Part shown: in pieces, positions 17,243-26,083 of the stretch | Layout of the letters: each line of letters opens with the position of its first letter | Position numbering within the stretch: position 1 is the stretch's first letter | NCBI RefSeq assembly: GCF_003236175.1 | Contig: NZ_QKTW01000027.1 | Coordinates: 152,975-216,974, forward strand | Direction of reading: 5' to 3' | DNA from: Taibaiella soli | GTDB lineage: Bacteria > Bacteroidota > Bacteroidia > Chitinophagales > Chitinophagaceae | DNA: 64,000 bases | Notes under the pieces: model-generated | Database searches by the model: none | The model's input: only the letters and a program-made list of their open reading frames with translations | Told to the model about the DNA's origin: nothing | Made by a program: the position numbers and the translations under genes

Positions 17243-18220
17243 ATGCGCAAACTTTTACTCCTGCTCGCTGCTGCCGCAGCAACCGTTTCTGTAAAGGCCC
17301 AGACAGTCTCTACATTTGACTCCTTAGCACTTTCCAAAAGTGACACATTTTATGTGAACACTGCCAATTCAATGACCGATCAGGGTTTTAACGATGGTCT
17401 TGCTCATTTCGATTATTACTACGATACTTCTTATGGCGGCTATTGGACTGCGGGTTGGTTGTATTCAAATATGACCGACAGCGTCACCAGCGGTTATACC
17501 AACATGTATTCAGCTAAAGCAGGTAAAGGTTACAATGGCTCTGCGCAATACGCTGTAGCGAACGGCGACGCCATGATCCGCTTGATTAATCAAGGTTTGG
17601 GTCAGCCGGTTTCAGGTTTGTACATTACCAACAGCACTTATACATACAACAGCATGCGTGATGGCGATGGTTTTGCTAAGAAATTTACTGCAGCAGATTC
17701 CGATTGGTTTAAAGTAACCATCAAAGGTTATTCTGGTGGTCAATTGACAACTGACAGCGTTAATTTTATGCTGGCTGATTTTACCAAAGCCGATTCTACA
17801 CAGGATTACATTCAGAAAGACTGGGCTTGGGTTGACCTGAGTTCACTCGGTGCTGTAGATAGCATTACCTTCCATTTGTCTTCTTCCGATAATGGCCAGT
17901 ACGGCATGAATACACCGGGCTTCTTCTGTATTGATAACTTTACGTCGTCTTATATTTATCCAAATGGCGTTCCTTCGGTAATGGCAAACCTTGCAAAAGT
18001 TTACCCGAACCCGGCTACAGATAAATTGTTCGTAGAACTGGCAAATACCACTTCGGTGAATCAAGTAAATGTAATTGATATGGCCGGTCGTGTAATACTG
18101 AGCCAGCCAGTTGCTGGAGATAAAGTAATTTTGAATACGGCAAACCTTGCAGCAGGTACTTATTATCTGCAGTTGAGCGGCGATGCTGTTCATGCAGGAA
18201 CCCGCTTTGTAAAACAATAA
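17243..18220 (+). CDS. Secreted DUF4465-type protein with T9SS sorting domain, B12 operon
   Basis: A 325-residue exported protein: signal peptide 1-19 (ending SVKAQ), a DUF4465-like beta-sandwich (about 35-240), and a C-terminal T9SS domain from VYPNPATDKLFVEL. The DUF4465 features visible are SMTDQGFNDGLAHFDYYYD, GWLYSNMTD, and the closing FFCIDNF. It is the first gene after the cobalamin riboswitch, so a role in capturing or handling corrinoids at the cell surface is likely. DUF4465 proteins recur in Bacteroidota B12 loci. Equivalence to the B12-binding BtuH class of Bacteroides is possible but not shown here. The next gene starts 30 nt downstream. Confidence 0.85.
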   Translation: MRKLLLLLAAAAATVSVKAQTVSTFDSLALSKSDTFYVNTANSMTDQGFNDGLAHFDYYYDTSYGGYWTAGWLYSNMTDSVTSGYTNMYSAKAGKGYNGSAQYAVANGDAMIRLINQGLGQPVSGLYITNSTYTYNSMRDGDGFAKKFTAADSDWFKVTIKGYSGGQLTTDSVNFMLADFTKADSTQDYIQKDWAWVDLSSLGAVDSITFHLSSSDNGQYGMNTPGFFCIDNFTSSYIYPNGVPSVMANLAKVYPNPATDKLFVELANTTSVNQVNVIDMAGRVILSQPVAGDKVILNTANLAAGTYYLQLSGDAVHAGTRFVKQ

Positions 18221-18250
18221 TCCGGAGCTTTCCGAAGAAAATAGAATCTG

Positions 18251-19252
18251 ATGAAAAAAGCCATTTCGGCCATTATACTCAGTCTGAGCAGTCTGTCTGC
18301 GGCGCAAGCACAATTTGCGCCACAGGCAGGTGTTTCAGGAACCACGGCAATACCAGCCAGCAGCAGCCAGTTTGTAGGCTGGGCCACACATTGTGATGTG
18401 CAACGCGGCTGGATGGATATCGCAGATCAATCACTTGGCAGGGTTTCAGCCGGTGATAGCAGCGTGGTAGTAGGCGCGCCTGATAATTATATTATGAGTC
18501 TCGGTGACAGCGGTGTGGCAGTGCTCACATTTGCCCATCCGATTGTAAACGGCCCTGGTTACGATTTTGCTGTCTTCGAAAATGGCTTTGCCAATCCGAA
18601 TAACCCGGAGGAAGCCTATCTGGAGTTTGCATTCGTAGAAGTAAGTTCGGACGGCGTCAATTATGTTCGTTTTCCTGTTACTTCCAATACACAAGATACC
18701 GCGCAGATTGCCGGTACCGGTGAGTATATGGTAGCAAGCCTGGTCAATAACCTGGCAGGGAAATACATCGGTAATTACGGAACGCCATTTGATTTAAGTG
18801 AACTTTCGGGTGCTGCCAATCTCGACCTGAACAATATTACTCATGTTCGTTTGGTAGACGTAATTGGCTCCATTGGTGCGCTCGGTACCGTAGATATGAA
18901 TAACCACAAGATCAATGATCCTTATCCTACGCCGTTCCCAACCGGAGGTTTTGATCTGGATGCCGTAGGTGTTATTAATCAATCGACCACCGGTGTAGCA
19001 ACAATCAATGGTAATAATGCTTTCCGCATTTATCCGAATCCCGCAACGGAGAAAATTGTTTTTCATTGCGATCGGACTCCTGAAGGAGCAACGCTTTCAC
19101 TGACTGATGTAACTGGTAAAATTGTTTTGCAACAATCTGTAAGCGGAAACGATACGGAAATTAATCTGAATGCCTGCGCATCCGGTCTTTACTATCTGGT
19201 GCTGAACGATGCGAAAGGAAATAAATGGGTGGAGAAAATCTCAAAATTGTAA
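18251..19252 (+). CDS. Secreted cell-surface protein with T9SS sorting domain, B12 operon
   Basis: A 333-residue exported protein with a signal peptide (1-20) and a C-terminal sorting domain starting FRIYPNPATEKIVFH. The central domain has a strongly patterned beta-sheet sequence: SLGDSGVAVLTFAHPI, PGYDFAVFENGF, LEFAFVEVSSDGVNYVRFP, AGKYIGNYGTPFDLSEL, THVRLVDVIGS and the closing GGFDLDAVGVIN. I know this combination as an uncharacterised cell-surface protein family found with B12 receptors in Bacteroidota; the exact role is unknown. The Asp/Glu/Gly-rich loops could bind calcium. Confidence 0.85.
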   Translation: MKKAISAIILSLSSLSAAQAQFAPQAGVSGTTAIPASSSQFVGWATHCDVQRGWMDIADQSLGRVSAGDSSVVVGAPDNYIMSLGDSGVAVLTFAHPIVNGPGYDFAVFENGFANPNNPEEAYLEFAFVEVSSDGVNYVRFPVTSNTQDTAQIAGTGEYMVASLVNNLAGKYIGNYGTPFDLSELSGAANLDLNNITHVRLVDVIGSIGALGTVDMNNHKINDPYPTPFPTGGFDLDAVGVINQSTTGVATINGNNAFRIYPNPATEKIVFHCDRTPEGATLSLTDVTGKIVLQQSVSGNDTEINLNACASGLYYLVLNDAKGNKWVEKISKL

Positions 19253-19271
19253 AGGAGTTCTGTTGAAAAGA

Positions 19272-20369
19272 ATGCAAATAAATCAGCGGTCAAAAAATCA
19301 GACATCAGCGATACTATTATTGCTGTGTTGCTTTTTGTTTGCCTGTAAAAAGGATAAGCCCGGCGGCTCCTATACACTGCCTTCCACAGACACAACCAGA
19401 CAAGTGCTGGTGGTTTGCGAAGGAAGTCTGGGTAATGGCAATTCTGCGCTGACGCTGTATTTGCCCAATAAGGATTCGGTGTATGAAGATGTTTACAAAG
19501 CAGCAAACGGGCAATCGCTCGGGGATGTTTTTCAGAGCATCACACCCATTGGCAGCAACTATTTTCTCTGCATCAATAACTCCGACAAAATTTTAGTGAT
19601 CAATAAAACAGACTGGACATTGCAGAGCTCCATCAGTATTCCGAAGCCGCGTTATATACTGCCGGTTTCAGAACACAAAGCTTATGTTTCCAGCCTGTTC
19701 AGCAACAAACTTTACACGATCGATCCTGTCACCATGCAAACAACAGACACGATCGTAATGCCTTATCAAAATACAGAAGGTCTTACACTTTCAAACGATG
19801 GAAACAGCGTGCTGGTTTGCGTTTGGGATACTGCCAATAATCATCTTTATTCGGTAGATATTGCAACCAATACACCAACGCAGTCTACAACATTGGCTGG
19901 TTATGCACCACAAGAAGCGTTCTATGATAAAGAGGGCAAGCTTTGGGTTTTATCGGGAAATGTAACCAAGAAAAAAGACGCGGCGCTCACGCGCATTGAT
20001 CCGGTGAGCGGCAATGTAATTAAGACTTATCAGTTCCCGACAGGCGCAGATGTTGTCCGTCCGGTGACGAATATCGCCAAAGATTCCATTTACTTCATCG
20101 AGGTAAATTATACCGGCGGTACTCAATACAACGGCGTCTACCGCATGAATATTAACGATGCGACACTGCCTTCGCAAGCCTTTGTACAGGCTACAGCATA
20201 TCAGTATTTCTGGGGCCTGGGCGTTGATCCGCTGAGCGGAAATATTTACGTCGCCGATCCGAAAGGCTTTGTGCAAAAAGGTTCGGTGTACATTTACAGT
20301 CCGGATGGTACCAAAACCGATGAGTTTAAAACCAGTGTAGGTCCGGGACATATTTACTTTAAAATTTAG
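19272..20369 (+). CDS. BtuG-like beta-propeller surface lipoprotein (DUF5074/YncE type)
   Basis: A 365-residue lipoprotein. A signal peptide ends in the lipobox LFACKK (Cys near residue 27), followed by a YncE/DUF5074-like beta-propeller. Repeating blade motifs include VLVINKTDWTLQSSISIPKPR, LYTIDPVTMQTTDTIVMP, TRIDPVSGNVIKTYQFP and LGVDPLSGNIYVADPKG. In Bacteroides such lipoproteins (BtuG) bind cobalamin very tightly and cap the BtuB channel. The riboswitch and adjoining TonB receptor make the same job likely. I chose the ATG at 19272 because it gives a clean lipoprotein signal. The longer frame from 19209 adds a polar leader overlapping the previous gene. Confidence 0.85.
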   Translation: MQINQRSKNQTSAILLLLCCFLFACKKDKPGGSYTLPSTDTTRQVLVVCEGSLGNGNSALTLYLPNKDSVYEDVYKAANGQSLGDVFQSITPIGSNYFLCINNSDKILVINKTDWTLQSSISIPKPRYILPVSEHKAYVSSLFSNKLYTIDPVTMQTTDTIVMPYQNTEGLTLSNDGNSVLVCVWDTANNHLYSVDIATNTPTQSTTLAGYAPQEAFYDKEGKLWVLSGNVTKKKDAALTRIDPVSGNVIKTYQFPTGADVVRPVTNIAKDSIYFIEVNYTGGTQYNGVYRMNINDATLPSQAFVQATAYQYFWGLGVDPLSGNIYVADPKGFVQKGSVYIYSPDGTKTDEFKTSVGPGHIYFKI

Positions 20370-20372
20370 CAA

Positions 20373-22307
20373 GTGCATCATAAATGCAACATATCCCTAT
20401 GCAAACTGGAAATAGCATTGCTTTCTGCGATGCTATTTTTCTTTTCCAATGTGCAGGGCCAGCAATTGGCAGATACGCTGCATGAACTAAAAGTGAAGGG
20501 AAAAAAAGACCGTCATCAGACCGACGATCTCCGTATTAAGAATTATGCATCAGGTATGAAAGTGCAGACGATCGACAGTACCATGATGCAGGTTTATCAG
20601 CAACAATCTGTAGCCAGTCTGCTTGCTCAGCAGGTGCCTGTTTTCATCAAGTCTTATGGATTTAACGGTGTAGCCACGCTCAATTTTCGTGGCTCGTCTG
20701 CCGCACAATCACAAGTACTTTGGAACGGCATTCCTTTGCAGAACGCATCTTTAGGATTAACGGATGTTTCATTATTGCCGGTTTCGCTGATGGATAAAAT
20801 CAATATCGTGTACGGCGGTTCAGCGGCATTGCTTGGAAGCGGTAACGTAGGTGGTGCAGTAATGCTGGAGAATGATGCACCGTCCTTTGATTCGAATAGA
20901 AAATTTAAACTGCAGTTGTCTGGCGCAGCAGGCAGTTTCGGGCAATATCAGGCAGGTGCGAAAGCAAGTTTCAGCAGCAAAAACTGGTTTACTTCACTGC
21001 AAGCTTTCGGACAAACGGCACAAAATAATTTTACGTTCACTGACCAGAAACGTATGGATCAGTCGATGCCAAATGCACAGTTAAAGGGCGGGGGATTGCT
21101 CTGGCAAACAGCGTGGCGACCGAATATCTACAATACTTTCAGCCTTTCGGCCTGGTTTCAATACTATGACCGGCAAATTCCGCCAGCGCTATTTGAAGAC
21201 ATTTCTGTAAAAGAACAGAAAGATGAATCCGCGCGATTCCTGCTACAATGGCAACATCAGAAAGGCGCATCTAAATGGTATGCGAAACTTGCTTATTTGC
21301 AAGATGGCATGAAATACCGCGACAGTCTAAGTCTGTTGAACACAAACAATATTACCCGTCAGATATATGGTGAAGCTGGTTGGCAGCATAGTTTAAATGC
21401 ACACCATGACGTACTCTTTTTTGTTCCGATGCAAACTTCCTGGTTTACCGGCGACAAAGCACATACGCAAACTAAGCTGGCATTGGCTGCAGCCTGGCGA
21501 ATGCACTATATTAATGACCGTTTGCAAGTGGCAATCAATGCCCGAGATGAATGGGTGAACAGTAATAATTTCTTTCTGCCGGGAGCGAATGCTTCTTATC
21601 AGTTACTATCCTGGCTGAAGCTGAAAGCCAATGTGCAAAAGACATACCGGGTGCCAACGTTAAATGAATTGTATTATGATCCCGGTGGTAATAAAGATCT
21701 CAAACCAGAACAGGGCTGGGGTGAAGACTGCGGTTATACAATCGATCTGCATTTCGCCAAACGGTTTACACTACACCAGGAAACTTCGATTTTTAACCGC
21801 AATATCAACGACTGGATTATCTGGTACGGCGGTTCCATCTGGACGCCACACAACATTGCCAGCGTACATAGCAGAGGTATTGAAACCAGTAATACCCTTA
21901 CCATTCAGCTCAATAAATGGCAATTACATTTTGGATTGAATACGGAATATGTGCTGGCCACAACGACAAGCAGCTACGTACAAAATGATGGTAGTATCGG
22001 CATGCAGATTCCTTACACGCCGCGATATCAATGGCAGGCAAACATCGGATGTGCTTACAAAGGATTTTATCTGAATTATAATCACACCTACGTCGGCTAT
22101 CGCTTTCTTACAAACGACGAGTCTGTTTATCTTGATCCATATCAGACGGGAAATGTACAGCTGATGTATTCATTCCCTTTCAGGAACGCAAATTGGCGCG
22201 CATCTCTTCAATGCAATAATATCTGGAATCAACAATATGAGGTAGTGGCGGCAAGACCAATGCCGGGCGTGAACTGGCTTGCCGGTTTGGCTGTGAGTTT
22301 GTGGTAG
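20373..22307 (+). CDS. btuB: TonB-dependent outer-membrane receptor, BtuB-like
   Basis: A 644-residue outer-membrane transporter with a GTG start 3 nt after the BtuG-like gene. A signal segment (about 12-28) precedes a TonB-box-like stretch (DTLHELKVKG). The plug domain follows (about 40-165: FNFRGSS-type turn as LNFRGSSAAQSQVLWNGIPL, then INIVYGGSAALLGSGNVGGAV). A 22-strand barrel ends with the aromatic terminal residues SLW. It lacks the CarboxypepD-like N-terminal extension of SusC receptors, as expected for BtuB. Under riboswitch control it should import cobalamin using TonB energy. No inner-membrane BtuCD genes are in the window. Confidence 0.88.
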   Translation: MHHKCNISLCKLEIALLSAMLFFFSNVQGQQLADTLHELKVKGKKDRHQTDDLRIKNYASGMKVQTIDSTMMQVYQQQSVASLLAQQVPVFIKSYGFNGVATLNFRGSSAAQSQVLWNGIPLQNASLGLTDVSLLPVSLMDKINIVYGGSAALLGSGNVGGAVMLENDAPSFDSNRKFKLQLSGAAGSFGQYQAGAKASFSSKNWFTSLQAFGQTAQNNFTFTDQKRMDQSMPNAQLKGGGLLWQTAWRPNIYNTFSLSAWFQYYDRQIPPALFEDISVKEQKDESARFLLQWQHQKGASKWYAKLAYLQDGMKYRDSLSLLNTNNITRQIYGEAGWQHSLNAHHDVLFFVPMQTSWFTGDKAHTQTKLALAAAWRMHYINDRLQVAINARDEWVNSNNFFLPGANASYQLLSWLKLKANVQKTYRVPTLNELYYDPGGNKDLKPEQGWGEDCGYTIDLHFAKRFTLHQETSIFNRNINDWIIWYGGSIWTPHNIASVHSRGIETSNTLTIQLNKWQLHFGLNTEYVLATTTSSYVQNDGSIGMQIPYTPRYQWQANIGCAYKGFYLNYNHTYVGYRFLTNDESVYLDPYQTGNVQLMYSFPFRNANWRASLQCNNIWNQQYEVVAARPMPGVNWLAGLAVSLW

Positions 22308-22367
22308 TTTCCGCAATGTGTTCTTCTCGCAAAAGCATTATATTTTTAACGAAAATCTCTTGCGGCG

Positions 22368-22469
22368 CTCGCTACGGCGCTAAGTCCGTATTTAAAAACA
22401 AGCATTATAAATTATACCCTAGCGCCTCCGTGAGCGTTGCGAGAAAAACTTACGCGTCTTTGCGTGAAA
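22368..22469. repeat. 102-bp dispersed repeat, copy 1
   Basis: Closely matches 24387-24488 in the same orientation and length. The shared core includes TTTAAAAACAAGCATTATAA and the 3' end includes TTACGCGTCTTTGCGTGAAA. It lies in the 442-nt gap between the receptor and the protease gene. The rest of the gap carries a weak -7-like box CAGATTTG at 22667-22674 and no convincing gene. Confidence 0.8.
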
Positions 22470-22749
22470 TAGACTCGATTTTTTTGAAAAAATATATCTT
22501 TTTAAGTCCTTCTTCCCAGGAGCTTTTTCAGCTTTTTATCATCAGTAAAGTCTGATTCTCAATACTATTTTATTTGTTCATTTGCAATGGATTAACTTCT
22601 TTTGTGCTGGTCTCAGCCCATAAATGACTAGATAAAATACCTCCCGTTCCATTTATATCGTATTAGCAGATTTGCGCGCTGTTTTGAGCAGCAATGCCTG
22701 TTAAGTTGTCGGGGTATTAATTAATAACCATGTTTTATCATAGTTAGAA

Positions 22750-24339
22750 ATGGAAAAATATTACAAGAGAATACTACAAAGAACGTTGCTCATTACGTTG
22801 ATGATGGCGAATAAAAGTATCATCGCTAACGCCCAGTTTGGAGGTGTCCCCATAGAATCATTCCCTGGTTATTTCACTTATTTTGACCCTGCTGCTGCAA
22901 ATAATCCTCCGGGATCTGATACTGCAAATAAAGCGATACTTTATTATAAAGATCTGCGTAGCTCCGGGACAATGTCTTTAATATATACGGACCGTAACGA
23001 CGATACAATATGTGCCTGCATGGCGGGACATCAGATTCGCTCCTTCTTTCCGGCAGGAGTAGTAAGTCTGGGGCCTTTTGCAAGTACCATTGACGTTTAC
23101 TCGGATTATATGGGACGCGATTCGGTGGCTACAATTAACGGTGTCACTTATCATTTGAATAAGAATACTGGCAATTATTCAAAGAGCGTGTTGACCGGAG
23201 GGAATTTAGTAGCCTATTATTACAATCAGGCACAGGCCACTGCACCCGATATCGCTTTGGTACTTATTGATGGACGCCAGCTACTTAATCGAAAAATTGG
23301 GAAACTAGGATATGATCTTGATAAATTCAACTGGGGCACGAGTGAATACTATTCCATAAGCTATCCGCATAATTATCCGCAGCGACTACAGGACGAATAT
23401 GAAATAACGGTGAATGGGACGGATTTAGCCTGGGTGCTCACATCATTGCCTTTTGCAGCCGCTCCTGGAAGTTCGGGTGCTCCGTTAATCAAACGACCAG
23501 GTTCCCCTTCCGAACCATGGTACATGCGCGGCGTAATGAGTACAGCAAATTATGTTGCTGGCGAAGTCGTATATGATCGTTTTCTTAATGATAATTTTGA
23601 ATTTAGTTATGAGCAGGGCTTTACCAAAATCGGTGTAATCGCAGAAGAGATAAAACGCCATTGCTGGAAAAACAGGGATTCGTCGTACATCATTGCAAAT
23701 GGCCTCAACAAAAAGCCGACATTGGTTGATAACAGTATTAATCTGGCACAATTCACAACGAAGCGGTCCATAACGAGCGCATCCGGAATCCCTGGAGTTG
23801 CGTCCTTCTCTGGCCCGCTTAAGAAGCGCATAATGGCGTCTTACATTCCCGGAGGAGAGGTAGAATTAAGTGGATTTACTATGCCTTCCATTTATCCTGG
23901 CGACGCTGCTGATTGGTTGCTGGTTTTAGCGGGTAAGGAAATTAACGTACTGCCGGAATTTAGTTATACCGCAACCGGTTTATCTGAGTTGACATTAGGA
24001 ACCGTGGTCGGTGGCGTCGGATCGTTAGCAGGTTCCGCACGAATATCTGATAGTATTGAGACTCCACAACCGGCAGCCTTTAACGGTAAAGAAATAAATC
24101 GCCAATTCAGTATATATCCAAATCCAAGTCCAGAAGGAGCATTTCATATTTCACTTCCTTTGGAAGGGCACTATCGGGTTGAAGTGATTGGCATGGACGG
24201 GAAGACAGTCTTCCATTCCGGATGCGATACAAATCCGTTTGTGGTCAAAATGCCAGCTATATCTAAAGGAACTTTTCTATTAAATGTTTACGCCACAGGT
24301 GAACATACCCCCGTTTACAGCCAGTTAGTGATTTACTAA
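22750..24339 (+). CDS. Secreted trypsin-like serine protease with T9SS sorting domain
   Basis: A 529-residue exported protein. The signal peptide ends near residue 29 (IANAQ). A chymotrypsin-fold triad can be assigned: His94 in CMAGHQ, Asp167 in APDIALVLID, and Ser242 in AAPGSSGAPLI, which stands for the usual GDSGGP with Asp and the second Gly replaced. A hydrophobic middle domain follows. A C-terminal T9SS domain starts FSIYPNPSPEGAF and ends QLVIY. It should be a surface or secreted endopeptidase. The S1 pocket residue normally provided by Asp189 is not obvious, so specificity is unknown. The gene stands alone between two copies of a 102-bp repeat. Confidence 0.75.
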   Translation: MEKYYKRILQRTLLITLMMANKSIIANAQFGGVPIESFPGYFTYFDPAAANNPPGSDTANKAILYYKDLRSSGTMSLIYTDRNDDTICACMAGHQIRSFFPAGVVSLGPFASTIDVYSDYMGRDSVATINGVTYHLNKNTGNYSKSVLTGGNLVAYYYNQAQATAPDIALVLIDGRQLLNRKIGKLGYDLDKFNWGTSEYYSISYPHNYPQRLQDEYEITVNGTDLAWVLTSLPFAAAPGSSGAPLIKRPGSPSEPWYMRGVMSTANYVAGEVVYDRFLNDNFEFSYEQGFTKIGVIAEEIKRHCWKNRDSSYIIANGLNKKPTLVDNSINLAQFTTKRSITSASGIPGVASFSGPLKKRIMASYIPGGEVELSGFTMPSIYPGDAADWLLVLAGKEINVLPEFSYTATGLSELTLGTVVGGVGSLAGSARISDSIETPQPAAFNGKEINRQFSIYPNPSPEGAFHISLPLEGHYRVEVIGMDGKTVFHSGCDTNPFVVKMPAISKGTFLLNVYATGEHTPVYSQLVIY

Positions 24340-24350
24340 AAGATAACAGT

Positions 24351-24488
24351 TTCCCGCAAAGACACATAAGGAACAAAGACGCAACCCTCGCGACGGTGCT
24401 AAGTCCAAATTTAAAAACAAGCATTATAAATTATACCCTTGCGTCGCCGTGAGCGTTGCGAGAAAAACTTACGCGTCTTTGCGTGAAA
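24351..24488. repeat. Dispersed repeat copy 2, with terminal inverted repeats
   Basis: The 102-bp core at 24387-24488 repeats 22368-22469. This copy extends leftward to TTTCCCGCAAAGACACATAAG (from 24351). That segment pairs with the right end TTACGCGTCTTTGCGTGAAA at about 18 of 21 positions. The element runs into the 3' end of the minus-strand PAP2 gene and supplies its last codons and stop. Confidence 0.75.
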
Positions 24489-25092
24489 CTCTCGCGCGCG
24501 AAAAGAACCTGTCCGGCTGAGACAGATCAAAATAACGATTGTACATCCTGCCGGTGATAATACCGATACATGTTCCCAGAATGGCACCTACTGTGACATC
24601 CAGCGGAAAATGCACACCGACGTATACCTGCGAATAAGAAACAACAAACGCCCATAACAATGCTATCCACCAAACCCATTTGCGCAGCTTTCCTAATGTA
24701 ATAGCGCCAAAAACACCCAATGAAAAGTGATTGGATGCGTGCGACGAAGGAAAACTATACCCGCTGCCGCAAGGCACAATGATATGCACCACTTGCTGCA
24801 AATATGGATTGTTACAAGGTCGTAAACGATGAAAATATGGCTTGATCATTCCAGCGCTGATATGATCGGCGAGACCAAATGTGAGCAGAAAACCAAGGCA
24901 CCAGATCACGCCTCTCCAGCCAAAATTGCGGATGGTAAAAATCAGCAGGAACAGATACAAAGGCGCCCATGTATATTGATTCCGGAAATAGGGTACAATC
25001 GCATCCAGCACATTATTGTGCCATACGGTATTGACATAATACCATATTTCATAATCGAGGTACACAATATTATCACGGAGTTCCTGCAGCAT
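24469..25092 (-). CDS. PAP2 family membrane phosphatase
   Basis: A 207-residue integral membrane phosphatase with five or six helices and the PAP2 motifs: KPYFHRLRPCNNP, SFPSSHASNHFSLG, and SQVYVGVHFPLDV. In the third motif Gln replaces the usual Arg (SRxxxxxHxxxD). Substrates are likely undecaprenyl pyrophosphate or other lipid phosphates on the periplasmic face. The last six to seven codons and the stop lie inside the dispersed repeat at 24351-24488, so the C-terminal tail (RARVSRKDA) is repeat-derived. The gene starts 2 nt after the methyltransferase stop and is probably co-transcribed with it. Confidence 0.88.
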   Translation of the reverse strand: MLQELRDNIVYLDYEIWYYVNTVWHNNVLDAIVPYFRNQYTWAPLYLFLLIFTIRNFGWRGVIWCLGFLLTFGLADHISAGMIKPYFHRLRPCNNPYLQQVVHIIVPCGSGYSFPSSHASNHFSLGVFGAITLGKLRKWVWWIALLWAFVVSYSQVYVGVHFPLDVTVGAILGTCIGIITGRMYNRYFDLSQPDRFFSRARVSRKDA

Positions 25093-25094
25093 GG

Positions 25095-25829
25095 TTATTT
25101 TTTGAAAATCATGATCATTCTTGGCGATTCTTTGGCATCGTAAGCGTTAAGCTTGTAGTCGCCGAATGTCTGTTCCAGCGTCATCCCGGCTGTCTCAAAC
25201 ATTCGTACAAAATCCTCTAATGAAAATGCAGCAACGCTTTCCGAAAAATGCTTCGGCACATTGTCTGCGTCTGTAAAGTAAATATCTTTAATAATATGGT
25301 TGTTTTCTAGTCTTTTCCGGAGATCAAACTGATAACTGCCGCGATTTACAGTTTCCGCCGGCTTCAGTCGATCCAGCACATAACCTTTATTCAGGTAATC
25401 AATTACCAGCGTGCCTCCTTTTTTCAGGCCAGCGGCAAATGATTTCGCGGCAAGCAAATGATCGCGGTTATGCGCAAAATATCCGAAGCTTGTAAAAAAG
25501 TTAAAGGCGTAATCGAAATAGTTGATATAAAATGGCATACGCATATCCTGCACATAAAATTGCAGATGATCATTCTCAAAAGCTTTTGCTTTTTCGATGC
25601 TGTGGTGCGACAGATCAACACCAATTACATTATATCCATGCTCCGCCAGCTGCACTGCAAAGCGACCTTCCCCACAAGCAATGTCTACCATTCGGCTGCC
25701 GCCGGGAGGATTCAGGTGAGCTATGAGATTTTCCACAAATTCCTGTGCCTCCATATGATCTCTGTTTTGATACAAAATTTGATAATATGGAGACCCGAAC
25801 CAACTTTCAAACCAATCTGTCTGTTGCAT
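25095..25829 (-). CDS. Class I SAM-dependent methyltransferase
   Basis: A 244-residue Rossmann-fold methyltransferase. Motif I is MVDIACGEGRFAVQLAEHG, motif II GVDLS, then FYVQDMRMPF and the post-core FNFFTSFGYF helix. The N-terminal WFESWFGSPYYQILYQNRD is typical of a Bacteroidota family of small-molecule-type methyltransferases. The substrate is unknown. It is the first gene of a pair with the PAP2 phosphatase. Confidence 0.85.
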   Translation of the reverse strand: MQQTDWFESWFGSPYYQILYQNRDHMEAQEFVENLIAHLNPPGGSRMVDIACGEGRFAVQLAEHGYNVIGVDLSHHSIEKAKAFENDHLQFYVQDMRMPFYINYFDYAFNFFTSFGYFAHNRDHLLAAKSFAAGLKKGGTLVIDYLNKGYVLDRLKPAETVNRGSYQFDLRKRLENNHIIKDIYFTDADNVPKHFSESVAAFSLEDFVRMFETAGMTLEQTFGDYKLNAYDAKESPRMIMIFKK

Positions 25830-25848
25830 AATGCCTTATTGTGCGCAA

Positions 25849-25856
25849 CAAAAGTA
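25849..25856 (-). promoter_or_regulatory. -7 box for the methyltransferase-PAP2 pair
   Basis: The minus strand reads TACTTTTG, a perfect TAnnTTTG box, 19 nt before the ATG at 25829. Confidence 0.55.
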
Positions 25857-26057
25857 AACTGAAATGTCTGATTTCTAAGAAAGTCAGAATTCAAAAGTCA
25901 AAATTCAAAAAAGCTTAAAGCGTTGGAGTACGATTATATGTTTTGATAAATTAAATACCAGCACTTAAATACAAGCGTTATCAACTGTCGATTATCTATT
26001 GTCAACTGAATAAGAATCAATCTTCAATCACAAATTGAAAATCACAAATCTTAAATC

Positions 26058-26065
26058 TATCTTTG
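26058..26065 (+). promoter_or_regulatory. -7 box for the TPR gene
   Basis: TATCTTTG is a perfect box, 18 nt before the ATG at 26084. It overlaps the TTG of a longer open frame, which argues against that upstream start. Confidence 0.6.
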
Positions 26066-26083
26066 CAGCCAATTTTTAAAAGC

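Noticed and set aside
22301..22555. 84-codon frame after btuB
   Set aside because: Consists largely of the 102-bp repeat; no protein-like pattern.
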